From NCBI GenBank assembly GCA_905478855.1, contig CAJQKF010000093.1:1-57387 (forward strand): a stretch of 57,387 bases of DNA. The letters are read 5' to 3'. Below are positions 8,047 through 17,438 of this stretch, in pieces. This stretch comes from an uncultured Gammaproteobacteria bacterium. GTDB lineage: Bacteria > Pseudomonadota > Gammaproteobacteria > Arenicellales > CAJQKF01. A program made the translations under genes and the position numbers. The notes under the pieces are model-generated. The model was not told where the DNA came from. It was given only the letters and a program-made list of their open reading frames with translations, and made no database searches. How positions within the stretch are numbered: the first letter of the stretch is position 1; every line of letters starts with the position of its first letter.

Positions 8047-10443
8047 CTATAGAGCGGACGAGAATTTACCGAGGTTCTTAAGTTCCAAGGTAAAAAATAC
8101 TGAGGCATCATTCTCGGAATTTCGTCGTGTTCTATCTTGAGCTGTAATTTGGGCAGCCCAGCAGCACGCATCATAGGTAACTTGCATTAGGCTCTCACGG
8201 CTTTCGCCATCCTCAATATCGTAGCGTTCACGCACTTTAAACTGCCATTTTTTAGCAAGCGGAAAGTCAGCCTCTATATCAACCTGTTCGAAGTCTGTAT
8301 TGTCCCATGTGTAATAAAGTGAAAACTTGCGCCTAGGGTCTTTTTCATAGGATGTATCCAGACGAAACGCCGCAGCTTCACTTTCTTCATGATCGTAACG
8401 CATCGTTCCACCTATTTCCCAACGAGGATTAACGTGGCCTCGAACGTCAGCAATGAAATCCGATTTGCTTTCAGTCTGAATCTCATCACCGGGGTTTAGC
8501 AGCACATTTCGATCATCAAAATGAAACATCTGACCAATCTCAGCTTTCAAACGTTCTTCACCTGTGTCGGAGTCAATTATTCTTGAGGTTAAACCCACGG
8601 TCAAACGATTTGCGTCACCGACTCGATCACTTCCGTAAAAGTGGTTATCGCGATAGAAATTACCTATATTGTTGGCGTCACCGCCACCCGTGTCAAATAA
8701 AGGAATGTCGTCCTGGTTTTCATCAGAGGCATAAACGTAATAAATACGAGGCTCCAAAGTTTGGTGGTGTGCAGTGCCGTTCCAAGTTACATCTCGCTCA
8801 AACGCAATTCCGGCATCGAGGGAGAAAATCGGCACTGATACTGATGGACCGTCATCATCTCCAAGACCAACATTATCTAAACTATAACTATTGTTCACCA
8901 CTGATAAACGTGGAGTTATGTAGCCATAAACATTGGTAAGAGGAGCTTCGATGTAGGGGGTTAAGACAGTTCGCGTACCGGTAACCCGATCACCATCATG
9001 ATCAAAACTAGTAAACTCAGAATCTACGCCCAATGTAATGTTGCCGCCCGCAAAATCGCTGGGTGTTTCGGCACTAAATGATAGCCGCGGTAACAGCGCA
9101 TAAGGCTCGTTATTTGTGTTAACACTAGAATCTGCAACAGTATAGTCTCTCACTTTAGCATCGAATTTGATCCGGTCTTTCCGATAGCGCAGTTGCGCCT
9201 GCTGGTCGAGAAAGCTTGAGCCACTTACATTCACGTTATTGCTGAAGTCATCAGTATAATCAACATCAGACACGTCTTGAATTTTGACGTCCGTTTGCCA
9301 ATTGTCGCTAATTCGGTGATTATGAATGTAACTCCATGCAGAACGATCGTCTCCGAACAACTCATCATCAGGCAAAAATGCTCCGCGCAAGATACCATCG
9401 TAGTTTTCGCCAAGATAGCGATACTCACCACGAAGCTGCACACCGCGTTCAGACATATATTTGAGGTTTATACTTGCATCTTTATTAGGTGCGATATTTA
9501 CGTAGTAGGGTATTTCAATGATTGTGCCATTAGTGTCCTGACTTCCAATTGAGGGAAACAGGAAACCGGTTTTGCGTTCATCATTTATTGGAAAACTGGC
9601 TTTCGGGAAATAAAATACCGGAACACCGAAGAATCTCACCGACATGTTTGTGCCAATTCCAACTCCAGTCTCATGATCCAAAACGATTTCACTGGCTTTC
9701 AGAAAAACAGCATCATTACCCGCTGGGCAACTAGTTAAAGCAACATCTTTCAAACGTTGTCGAGTTTGTCCTTCAAAAAATAATGTTTTCGCTTCACCAC
9801 GCATATCAGCCCGAACTTCGGCTATGCCTATTTTTGTTTCCTCTTCCTCTTTATCCGTTTCTATATCAGCAAAAATCGATGCTTTGAGACCATCGTTTTC
9901 TGTTCCGAATCGAAAACCACCGGAATCGTGAAGATTTCGCTTCTTATTCGTTGATTCACGCTCTGCAAGCTGAAAACTCACAGAATCAGCATCTCCAATC
10001 ATTGTCTCCATTTCAAGATTTAGCCGATCCATTGACAATTTATCACCCGTTGGGGTAATGAGAGTCACATCGTCTTCAGCATTAAGACTAAAACTTTCTT
10101 TATCATAAGTTATCGATTGCCCAAAAATCGCTTGTGAGCCTTGGATAACTTGTGCATTCCCAGTAAGCATCAGGGAATTTCCATCCGGCGATTCTATTTG
10201 ATCGGATTCGAGCACAATTTCTTGGCTACTGGTATCTGATCCATAGGCATCGAGTAATATTTGCGGAATATCAATGACGTCTTTTGGACAAATTTCCGGT
10301 TCCGCGAAGAACAGAGTGTCTTCAGCGACTACTGTACCCGTATGGGTACTCATTAATAGTGCCGCACTGATAAAACTAGTTCGTAATGAGACAGCATAAA
10401 GATCTGTCCGTTTGAGAGGATGCTTACTGCGAATGTTGCGCAT
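8047..10443 (-). CDS. lptD: LPS-assembly protein LptD (outer-membrane translocon)
   Basis: A 798-residue outer-membrane protein that, with LptE, inserts lipopolysaccharide into the outer leaflet. A signal sequence ends near VVAED. An OstA/LptA-like beta-jellyroll region (ALESDQIESPDG-type repeats, about residues 70-200) is followed by a long C-terminal beta-barrel rich in alternating aromatic and charged residues. The disulfide-forming cysteines appear conserved: one in EICPKD near the N-terminus, one in TSCPAGND, and the adjacent pair in DACCWAAQ near the C-terminus. Length is close to the E. coli protein. It heads the lptD-surA transcript and is divergent from the murU-like gene. Confidence 0.96.
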   Translation of the reverse strand: MRNIRSKHPLKRTDLYAVSLRTSFISAALLMSTHTGTVVAEDTLFFAEPEICPKDVIDIPQILLDAYGSDTSSQEIVLESDQIESPDGNSLMLTGNAQVIQGSQAIFGQSITYDKESFSLNAEDDVTLITPTGDKLSMDRLNLEMETMIGDADSVSFQLAERESTNKKRNLHDSGGFRFGTENDGLKASIFADIETDKEEEETKIGIAEVRADMRGEAKTLFFEGQTRQRLKDVALTSCPAGNDAVFLKASEIVLDHETGVGIGTNMSVRFFGVPVFYFPKASFPINDERKTGFLFPSIGSQDTNGTIIEIPYYVNIAPNKDASINLKYMSERGVQLRGEYRYLGENYDGILRGAFLPDDELFGDDRSAWSYIHNHRISDNWQTDVKIQDVSDVDYTDDFSNNVNVSGSSFLDQQAQLRYRKDRIKFDAKVRDYTVADSSVNTNNEPYALLPRLSFSAETPSDFAGGNITLGVDSEFTSFDHDGDRVTGTRTVLTPYIEAPLTNVYGYITPRLSVVNNSYSLDNVGLGDDDGPSVSVPIFSLDAGIAFERDVTWNGTAHHQTLEPRIYYVYASDENQDDIPLFDTGGGDANNIGNFYRDNHFYGSDRVGDANRLTVGLTSRIIDSDTGEERLKAEIGQMFHFDDRNVLLNPGDEIQTESKSDFIADVRGHVNPRWEIGGTMRYDHEESEAAAFRLDTSYEKDPRRKFSLYYTWDNTDFEQVDIEADFPLAKKWQFKVRERYDIEDGESRESLMQVTYDACCWAAQITAQDRTRRNSENDASVFFTLELKNLGKFSSAL

Positions 10444-10683
10444 AATTTAAAGTGCCCTTAAATTGAAGCTTGCGATTGCATTGGATCTGACAGCATTATA
10501 GTGCTTCTTGGGGTATCTGAGAATCCCGCAATACCGATCAATACGGTCTAAACTTCGAATTTCTCAATTTACCGGCAATTTGCGACCTATTTATTGTCGA
10601 ATTGCATGTCAATAATGATTAAGATTAACACGATCTTCTTTATTTTTTTGGTAATTCCTGTTTCTAATTCATCGGATTTAATT

Positions 10684-11379
10684 TTGGATGCTTTTATCTT
10701 GGCGGCGGGTCGTGGTGAGCGACTTCGTCCCTTAACCGACCAGACTCCCAAGCCATTGCTAAGCGTAGATCAACACAGCTTGATTGAGCATCATCTTTTT
10801 CGACTGAAACGCGGCGGATTTACCCGATGCATTATTAATGTTAGCTGGCTAGGGCAAAAAATAATAGCGGCTCTCGGGGACGGAGCCAACTACGGACTTA
10901 AAATTATCTATTCAGAGGAAAATCATTGCGCGCTGGAAACTGCCGGTGGCATAAGGCATGCTCTAAATATGATTTCAAGCGATGAATTTATTGTAATAAG
11001 TGGTGATATTTGGACCGACTATCCATTTAACAGACTGACTTTACCCCACAATACCGATATGCATTTGGTAATGACACGTAATCCTGATCACCACCCAAAC
11101 GGTGATTTTGTGCTCCAAGAGAGTCAACTCCAAGCAGCACAAGCTGGTTCAAAAACGCTAACCTATACAGGGATAGGTTGCTTCCACCGCCGAATCTTTG
11201 AAACATTAGAGCCTGGAGTTCAACCGCTTCGCCCGCTGATTGACCAGGCAATCTCCACGCAACGAGCATCCGGCACACTTTACAACGGAGTCTGGATGGA
11301 CATCGGTACAAAGCAACGACTAGATCAAATAAGACACCTACAAACCATTAAAAATCACGAGCAATCCCATGACACCTGA
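10684..11379 (+). CDS. murU: N-acetylmuramate-1-phosphate uridylyltransferase-like nucleotidyltransferase
   Basis: A sugar-phosphate nucleotidyltransferase of the MurU type, which in pseudomonads makes UDP-MurNAc from recycled MurNAc-1-phosphate. The signature ILAAGRGERLRPLTDQTPKP and downstream VISGDIWTDYPF (metal-binding Asp) and GVWMDIGTKQRL are clear. The frame is open back to 10594, but that adds about 30 residues with a hydrophobic run (FFIFLVIPV) that does not fit a cytosolic enzyme. A TTG at 10684 places the start exactly where family members begin and gives 231 residues, so I prefer it, although its ribosome site is weak. In Pseudomonas amgK precedes murU beside lptD; here only about 240 bp separate lptD from this start and no kinase gene is present. 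Confidence 0.8.
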   Translation: MDAFILAAGRGERLRPLTDQTPKPLLSVDQHSLIEHHLFRLKRGGFTRCIINVSWLGQKIIAALGDGANYGLKIIYSEENHCALETAGGIRHALNMISSDEFIVISGDIWTDYPFNRLTLPHNTDMHLVMTRNPDHHPNGDFVLQESQLQAAQAGSKTLTYTGIGCFHRRIFETLEPGVQPLRPLIDQAISTQRASGTLYNGVWMDIGTKQRLDQIRHLQTIKNHEQSHDT

Positions 11380-12154
11380 GTTAATCGTTAAAACACAACA
11401 AACAACATGCAGAATTGAACTCAATCGACCCGCACAACTGAACAGCATGACTACCGAGTTATGCCAGGCCTTGCAGCAAGCGCTAATGCATGCATCCTCA
11501 GATAACAACATCAGGTGTATTTATATTACCGGCAATGGAAAAGGTTTCTGCGCGGGTCAAGATCTTTCAGATCTGAATATAGATAGTGAACAACCGGGAA
11601 ATATTGGCCATATTCTGGAGAACAATATAAACCCGATTATCCAACTTATGCGCTCGATCACCACGCCTATTATTGTCGGTGTAAACGGTGTCGCGGCCGG
11701 TGCTGGAGCCAATCTGGCCCTTGCGGGCGACATAGTTGTCGCTAAAAAGTCTGCAAAATTTATTCAGGCGTTTCGCCATGTCGGGCTAATACCAGATGCA
11801 GGTGGAACATGGCACCTTCCTCGACTCGCGGGACAAGCTAGATCACTTGGTATGGCACTACTTGGAGAACCTGTAAGTGCAGATCAAGCCTACGACTGGG
11901 GACTCATTTGGAAAAGCGTTGGTGATGATGAATTTGAGACCGAAATTGAGCGAATCTGCCAAACGATTGCAAGTGGTCCAACTACTGCATTAGGACTCAC
12001 CAAGCAAGCTATCGGTGTGAGTATGAGCAATACGCTGGAACAGCAGTTGAATATAGAAAAGGATTTTCAGATCGCAGCATCCCGCGGCGATGACTTCAAA
12101 GAGGGTGTTCAAGCATTTATAGAGAAACGAAAATCTAATTTTACGGGCACCTAA
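11369..12154 (+). CDS. Enoyl-CoA hydratase/isomerase family protein, PaaG-like
   Basis: A 261-residue crotonase-fold enzyme. The oxyanion-hole segments GFCAGQDLSD and NGVAAGAGANLALAGD and the catalytic-region GLIPDAGGTW match 2-(1,2-epoxy-1,2-dihydrophenyl)acetyl-CoA isomerase PaaG most closely, including the Asp used for isomerisation. PaaG also acts as a delta3,delta2-enoyl-CoA isomerase, so a general role in acyl-CoA or phenylacetate breakdown is possible. No other paa genes are in the window. The start overlaps the murU-like gene by 11 bp, which implies coupling rather than a shared pathway. Confidence 0.88.
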   Translation: MTPELIVKTQQTTCRIELNRPAQLNSMTTELCQALQQALMHASSDNNIRCIYITGNGKGFCAGQDLSDLNIDSEQPGNIGHILENNINPIIQLMRSITTPIIVGVNGVAAGAGANLALAGDIVVAKKSAKFIQAFRHVGLIPDAGGTWHLPRLAGQARSLGMALLGEPVSADQAYDWGLIWKSVGDDEFETEIERICQTIASGPTTALGLTKQAIGVSMSNTLEQQLNIEKDFQIAASRGDDFKEGVQAFIEKRKSNFTGT

Positions 12155-12255
12155 CAGCGGCTATGATTTGCCTCATCAAAAGCTGAGTACTGAAGACGAC
12201 TCTGGAAAACAGATAACCAGTCAAAGCGCATTGCATAGATGAAGGAGATCGATCA

Positions 12256-12318
12256 ATGGCCAACTCTACAGTTTACGCTTGGCGAACAATCCGTTCTTGT
12301 TGGGCTTTTTGTTGCTGA
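12256..12318 (+). other. Very short frame with strong ribosome binding site, possible gene remnant or leader peptide
   Basis: GAAGGAG (12241-12247) sits 8 nt before an ATG that opens a 20-codon frame (MANSTVYAW...) ending in TGA. The ribosome site is among the best in the window, yet the peptide is tiny and ends WAFCC. It may be the beginning of a decayed gene, a leader peptide, or an artefact. It overlaps a minus-strand small frame (12273-12464). Confidence 0.25.
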
Positions 12319-12464
12319 ACATAAGCTTCATTCAGCTGTTCAGCCCAGTGTGTGCGCCACCGAGCAAGCATCATCTCAGGTGCGCCCATAGGTGCCTGCT
12401 GAATATTGACTTCCGCCTTTCGAGCTTTTAGTAAAAACTCAAAATGAAAAGCGGCTAGCAACAC
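12273..12464 (-). CDS. Possible small helical protein, unrecognised
   Basis: A 63-residue minus-strand frame starting at GTG (12464), with an out-of-frame ATG four bases upstream. The composition looks protein-like: APEMMLARWRTHWAEQLNEAYVQQQ and the Gln/Arg-rich tail would form amphipathic helices, unlike the Cys/Ser/His-rich shadow frames elsewhere. The ribosome site is poor (AGGG about 12 nt upstream). A one-base shift would join it to the ATG frame, so it may be a slightly damaged gene. I do not recognise a family. Confidence 0.35.
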   Translation of the reverse strand: MLLAAFHFEFLLKARKAEVNIQQAPMGAPEMMLARWRTHWAEQLNEAYVQQQKAQQERIVRQA

Positions 12465-12529
12465 TCATGCCTGTAACCCTTTAAGAGCAAATATAACCAA
12501 AACCACATGACAAACCTCAAACCTTAAAA

Positions 12530-14896
12530 ATGACCGTTTCTGCAAGAACTTCTAACAACGACCTGAAGGCATTTTTATTGACAAGAGATTGGCGAGATAC
12601 CCAAAGTGGTCTGGAGTTGCGCTTTTGGGCAAGCAGCGATGCGGGTCCAATACAGATCATAGTAGAGGGCCAAAAGGCTGTATGTTTTATTCTTCGTTCT
12701 GAAACCTATGATCAACCTGGGATTGATCGTAAACCCGTTCATTTAAAGACACTGGATGGGCAAGATGTTGACGCTCTATATTTTTCCAAACAACGCGATT
12801 TGCAAGGGTTTATTAACCCCTCTGTTGTGCCACGCCAATCATTATACGAGACTGATATTCGTCCGCCCGACCGTTACTTGATGGAACGTTTTATACAGGG
12901 CCCAATCAATATTAGCGGTAACTACACGAACAGGGCAGGCACTCAAACCTACGTTAACCCAAGACTAACATCCACTCAATATCGCCCTCGTCTCAATGTT
13001 GCCTCAATTGACATCGAAACAAATTTTGAAACCGATGATCTCTATTCTGTTGGTATCGCCAGTGCATTGGGAAACGTCGTCTTCATGCGCACACCGCCAG
13101 GCGGATGTCCTGAAACAAACGACTTTAATTTAGTTCTTGTCAAAACAGAAGCCGACCTACTTACTCAACTCCTAAAATGGATCGCAGACCACGACCCCGA
13201 TGTAATTATTGGTTGGAATGTGATCGGCTTCGACCTTAAGCTTATTGAAAAAAAGTGCCAGCAACACGGCATGGCTTTTAACCTTGGGCGAAATCATGAG
13301 CGTGCGCAGATAATTCACGCACAGGGAGCTAGCCAAATGGATATTGCTCGCGTACCTGGTCGTGTAATTATGGACGGTATCGAGTCGTTACGAGCGGCAT
13401 TCTATAATTTCGAGAATTTCTCACTGGATTTTGTAGCAAACGAATTGTTAGGCCGGGGCAAATTAATACACGATAGAGAAGACGCCCATCGTGGTGTCGA
13501 AATCCAGCGGCAATACCAAAACTTCCCAGTCGAACTTGCCCGTTATAACTTAGAAGATTGTAAACTGGTTATCGAAATTTTCGAACACACAAAACTTCTC
13601 GACTTCACAATTGAAAGAGCGGCCAGCACAGGGCTCGCTACCGGTCGCGTCGGTGGCTCGGTTGCAGCATTCGATTTCCTTTATCTACCGCGTTTACATC
13701 GAAAAGGGTTTGTCGCACCCGACCCACCATTTCAGGACCCGGGAGGTCTCACCAGCCCTGGAGGCTATGTTCTCGACTCGGAACCGGGCTTATACAATGA
13801 TGTACTGGTGCTTGATTTTAAAAGTCTATATCCAAGTATAATTTTGACGTTTCTAATCGACCCCTATGGCATGTGGAACACCGGTGAGAACCCCGTAGAG
13901 GGCTTTCAAGGCGCACATTTTAGTCGTAACGACCCTATTCTCCCCGAAATCATTAAACACCTATGGGAGCGACGAGACCAAGCAAAATTAGAGAAAAATG
14001 CGGCACTTAGCCAAGCGGTAAAAATCATCATGAATTCTTTTTATGGCGTGCTCGGTACATCTGCCTGCCGGTTTTACGATACACGATTAACCTCAAGCAT
14101 TACGCGCAGAGGGCATGACATTATTCTGCGCAGCCAGGCGTTCATCGAATCTCAAGGGCATCGGGTGATCTATGGTGACACTGATTCGCTTTTCGTATGG
14201 TTAAGAGAACATCCAACACCCGAGCAGGCTCGAGCAACCGGTTCAAAAATTGCCAAGGAACTTAATCAATGGTGGATAAATACGATACAAACAGAACATA
14301 ACCTAAAATGCCAACTCGAGATTGAGTTCGAAACTCATTACCTGAAATTTCTAATGCCAACGGTCCGAGGCTCAGGTGCAGGTAGCAAAAAACGCTATGC
14401 CGGAATGATTCAGGGAAAAGACCAAACTGAATTAATTTTCAAAGGTCTGGAAACAGTCCGCACAGACTGGACTCCTCTTGCCCGTGAATTTCAATATGAA
14501 TTATTCCGTCGGATATTCAACAACGAAGGGTTCGAGGACTTGGTTAAATCTACGCACCAACGATTACTCGACGGACAATTAAATCATAAAACCTTTTACC
14601 GAAAACGTATTCGCCAAAGCCTCGAATTGTATGTGCGTAATGTTCCTCCACATGTACAAGCTGCACGAAAATTAGAAAAAGTTGGCAAATTTATTGAATA
14701 CGCCATTTGTACAACAGGCCCCGAACCTAAAGCACTTTTTCGCGACTCGGAACGTGCCCCAACAATTGATTATGAGCATTACGCAGACAGACAATTGAAA
14801 CCCGTAGCCGACACAATTTTAAACTTTCTTGACACCAGTTTCGACGAAATTATTGGTGGACAAATGGAAATGTTCTCAAGCAAACCCAAAGAATAA
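12530..14896 (+). CDS. polB: DNA polymerase II (family B)
   Basis: A 788-residue SOS-associated family B polymerase with 3'-5' exonuclease, close in length to the E. coli enzyme; it acts in replication restart and lesion bypass. Exonuclease motifs: ExoI SIDIETNF with Asp161, ExoII NVIGFDLKLI, ExoIII YNLEDCKLV. Polymerase motifs: A in LDFKSLYPSI, B in KIIMNSFYGVLG, C in YGDTDSLF with Asp550 and Asp552. All catalytic residues are present, so it should be active. It stands alone on the plus strand and ends 11 bp from the convergent aminotransferase gene. The region upstream (12.15-12.53 kb) shows no obvious LexA box. Confidence 0.96.
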   Translation: MTVSARTSNNDLKAFLLTRDWRDTQSGLELRFWASSDAGPIQIIVEGQKAVCFILRSETYDQPGIDRKPVHLKTLDGQDVDALYFSKQRDLQGFINPSVVPRQSLYETDIRPPDRYLMERFIQGPINISGNYTNRAGTQTYVNPRLTSTQYRPRLNVASIDIETNFETDDLYSVGIASALGNVVFMRTPPGGCPETNDFNLVLVKTEADLLTQLLKWIADHDPDVIIGWNVIGFDLKLIEKKCQQHGMAFNLGRNHERAQIIHAQGASQMDIARVPGRVIMDGIESLRAAFYNFENFSLDFVANELLGRGKLIHDREDAHRGVEIQRQYQNFPVELARYNLEDCKLVIEIFEHTKLLDFTIERAASTGLATGRVGGSVAAFDFLYLPRLHRKGFVAPDPPFQDPGGLTSPGGYVLDSEPGLYNDVLVLDFKSLYPSIILTFLIDPYGMWNTGENPVEGFQGAHFSRNDPILPEIIKHLWERRDQAKLEKNAALSQAVKIIMNSFYGVLGTSACRFYDTRLTSSITRRGHDIILRSQAFIESQGHRVIYGDTDSLFVWLREHPTPEQARATGSKIAKELNQWWINTIQTEHNLKCQLEIEFETHYLKFLMPTVRGSGAGSKKRYAGMIQGKDQTELIFKGLETVRTDWTPLAREFQYELFRRIFNNEGFEDLVKSTHQRLLDGQLNHKTFYRKRIRQSLELYVRNVPPHVQAARKLEKVGKFIEYAICTTGPEPKALFRDSERAPTIDYEHYADRQLKPVADTILNFLDTSFDEIIGGQMEMFSSKPKE

Positions 14897-14907
14897 CCTT
14901 ACAACGC

Positions 14908-16140
14908 CTACAGAACGCTATCCAACGCTGCCAGTAATCGGCTTACTTCCTCGTCGTTATTATAATGAACCATACTAACGCGCACTACTCCGTCCTCTGC
15001 ATCAATACCCATTGATTCAACACATCTTCGCGCATAGAAATTACCACTACCACAGGCAATTTTATGTTGTGCCAATCCCGTTGCAATACTTGAAGAAGTT
15101 TTGCTACTGCTGGTAAATGCAATAGTCGAGGCTCTATTGCCTTGATCTATATGATGCTCACCAACAACTCGAAGATCATCACGACTAGCAAGAAAATCTA
15201 GCACCCGATTACCAATTTTCTCCTCGTGGGCAGCAAATAAACCAAACACAGCTTCAGTTTGTTTTCTAAGATTAGTTTCGTTCTGGTCAAAATGATGTTT
15301 GTACAATATATCGATATAGCCACGAAGTCCCGCAAGCGCACCAATTTCTGCATGGAGCGGGCCGGTAGGATTCATTCGGTATCTTGGGGATTCATTATTA
15401 AAGTAATGTCCTTGTGGAGTGAGTTGGCTCATCGCAGAACCCCGAGCCCACATTACTCCCGTGTGTGGCGCATAGGTTTTATATGTACTAAAGCAATAAA
15501 AATCTAGACCCGATGCTTGCACATCAAGCGCATGGTGTGGCGCCAGGGAGACGCCATCGCCAACGACAAGGGCTCCCGTTTGATGAATTCTTTCACACAA
15601 TTTCGCTACATCATGAATGCTGGCAACAACGTTAGAGCACAATGTAAAACACACTAAACGGGTTTTATCCGAAAGCAAGTTCTCTAAATCTGCAGGATCC
15701 AGCAAACCGGTCTTCGGATCCACACTCCACTCACGTATAACGGCACCCTCTTCAGCAAGTCGACGCCAACATCCAATATTCGCCTCATGATCCTGATTGG
15801 TAACAATGATCTCATCACCAGGCTTCAACGTGCGGCGAATACCTTGTGCAAGCACGTAGGTATTGAGCGTTGTTGACGGACCAATAGTTATTTCATCTGG
15901 ACGCGCATTGATCATCTCCGCAATAGCTGCATAACCGGCATCCATTGCTTCACCTGCACACCTTGCTATGGCTGAGGGACCGTACGGTTGGACTTTATAT
16001 TCACCCAAGAACTCGACGAACCCGCCAAGCACTTGCTCGGGAATATACGAGCCACCGGCATTCTCAAAAAATGCCCAATCGGAATACTCCCCAATTGTGA
16101 GAACTTTGTATTGGGAACGGACAAATGAAACATCGAGCAT
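14908..16140 (-). CDS. Class V aminotransferase / cysteine desulfurase-like PLP enzyme
   Basis: A PLP fold-type I enzyme of about 410 residues. The Schiff-base lysine is in CFSTYKTYAPHTGVMW, preceded by VVGDGVSLAPHH, where the Asp contacts the pyridine nitrogen. NQDHEANIGCWRRL is the usual SufS/CsdA-like segment. It resembles the VC1184-type group of cysteine-desulfurase-like proteins, whose activity is mostly untested; no conserved cysteine loop is evident. The frame opens at a GTG (16149), but that codon overlaps the AGGTGA ribosome site of an ATG at 16140, which I take as the start. The upstream neighbour, 91 bp away on the same strand, is a CoA-transferase. Confidence 0.82.
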   Translation of the reverse strand: MLDVSFVRSQYKVLTIGEYSDWAFFENAGGSYIPEQVLGGFVEFLGEYKVQPYGPSAIARCAGEAMDAGYAAIAEMINARPDEITIGPSTTLNTYVLAQGIRRTLKPGDEIIVTNQDHEANIGCWRRLAEEGAVIREWSVDPKTGLLDPADLENLLSDKTRLVCFTLCSNVVASIHDVAKLCERIHQTGALVVGDGVSLAPHHALDVQASGLDFYCFSTYKTYAPHTGVMWARGSAMSQLTPQGHYFNNESPRYRMNPTGPLHAEIGALAGLRGYIDILYKHHFDQNETNLRKQTEAVFGLFAAHEEKIGNRVLDFLASRDDLRVVGEHHIDQGNRASTIAFTSSSKTSSSIATGLAQHKIACGSGNFYARRCVESMGIDAEDGVVRVSMVHYNNDEEVSRLLAALDSVL

Positions 16141-16241
16141 AAAAATCACCTAATAATAGCTACTGGAAAAAATAATTTACTGAAGACATAACAACGATCA
16201 ATAAAACCCTTCAATAAGGAACGTAGTGTAACGGAGTAGTT

Positions 16242-17438
16242 TTACACCACGCCATCGTTTTTCAATTCACTCATCTGTATATCCGTCATTCCCAACAGAC
16301 CGACTAGAATTTCATGATTATGTGCACCAAGTTCTGGACCCGGCCACTTGGTTTTCCCAGAGTTTTTGCCCAGCTTTGGAGAAATGGCGGGAATTTTTAG
16401 GGGTTTGCCATTGATCTCAACATTTTCAAACATTCCGCGCGCCTTAAAGTGGGGATCCGCCATCATATCGGCAATGTTGTAAATAGGACCGGACGGTACA
16501 CGGGCATTTGCAAGTATTTCAAGGGCAACGCTACTATTTTGTTGCTTGGTCCAAGCAGAGAGAGCCGCATCGATCTCAGGCTCATGCTGTACACGTCCGG
16601 TGTTGTTAGAAAAGCGCGTGTCGTTTGCCATATCGGCTCGCCCCACCGCACTCATCAGTCGCTTAAAAATCGAATCTCCATTGCCGCCAATCACAATATA
16701 CTTGCCGTCCTTGCAGCAATAGGTATTAGTTGGCACTATCCCCGTCAATGTAGAGCCTGATGGTTCTCGTATTACCCCAGCATGATCATATTCTGGCACC
16801 ATTGCTTCCATTAAATTGAAGATCGACTCAAATATTGTTGCATCAACACTTTCAACCTCTCCACCCCGCTCCCGTTGAAACAGAGCGAGCATTACACCAA
16901 GAACAGCATGAATACCAGCCAATGTATCACCCATACTAAGATTAGGTCTAACAGGCGCTTCGCCGGGATGGCCATTTATATATCGAAAACCACTGAAACC
17001 CTCACACACCGAGGCGAACCCTGGTCTATCTGCGTAGGGACCATCCTGTCCATAACCCGAAATACGCGTATAAACCAGCTGCGGATTAATTTGCTTCATA
17101 AGCTCGGGGCCTAATCCCCATTTTTCCATCGTTCCAGGGCGAAAATTTTCTATAAGAACGTCGCTATCCGCAGCAAGTTTCTTAACGAGCTCTTGACCTC
17201 TCGGGTCTTTTAAATCAAGCGTAATGCATTTTTTATTTCGAGCAATACTCCGCCACCATAGTGAAGTGCCTTCATCCATCACACGCCAACTGCGAATAGG
17301 ATCCCCAGTCACCGGGGGTTCGACCTTGATCACTTCCGCACCGAAATATCCCAGTATCGTGCCACAAAATGGGCCAGCAAGCAGTTGACCAAGTTCGAGC
17401 ACCCGGATACCGCTTAAAGGCTGGGTGATCTCATTCAT
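16242..17438 (-). CDS. CaiB/BaiF family III CoA-transferase
   Basis: A 398-residue class III CoA-transferase that moves CoA between carboxylic acids through an aspartyl-CoA intermediate. Family marks are the N-terminal GIRVLELGQLLAGPFCG, the DLKDPRGQELVKKL segment, ENFRPGTMEKWGLG, and the catalytic-Asp region NLSMGDTLAG (Asp about 169). An AGAGGAT ribosome site precedes the ATG. Substrates vary across the family (carnitine, formate/oxalate, succinate with aromatic or hydroxy acids). It precedes the aminotransferase on the same strand. Confidence 0.93.
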   Translation of the reverse strand: MNEITQPLSGIRVLELGQLLAGPFCGTILGYFGAEVIKVEPPVTGDPIRSWRVMDEGTSLWWRSIARNKKCITLDLKDPRGQELVKKLAADSDVLIENFRPGTMEKWGLGPELMKQINPQLVYTRISGYGQDGPYADRPGFASVCEGFSGFRYINGHPGEAPVRPNLSMGDTLAGIHAVLGVMLALFQRERGGEVESVDATIFESIFNLMEAMVPEYDHAGVIREPSGSTLTGIVPTNTYCCKDGKYIVIGGNGDSIFKRLMSAVGRADMANDTRFSNNTGRVQHEPEIDAALSAWTKQQNSSVALEILANARVPSGPIYNIADMMADPHFKARGMFENVEINGKPLKIPAISPKLGKNSGKTKWPGPELGAHNHEILVGLLGMTDIQMSELKNDGVV

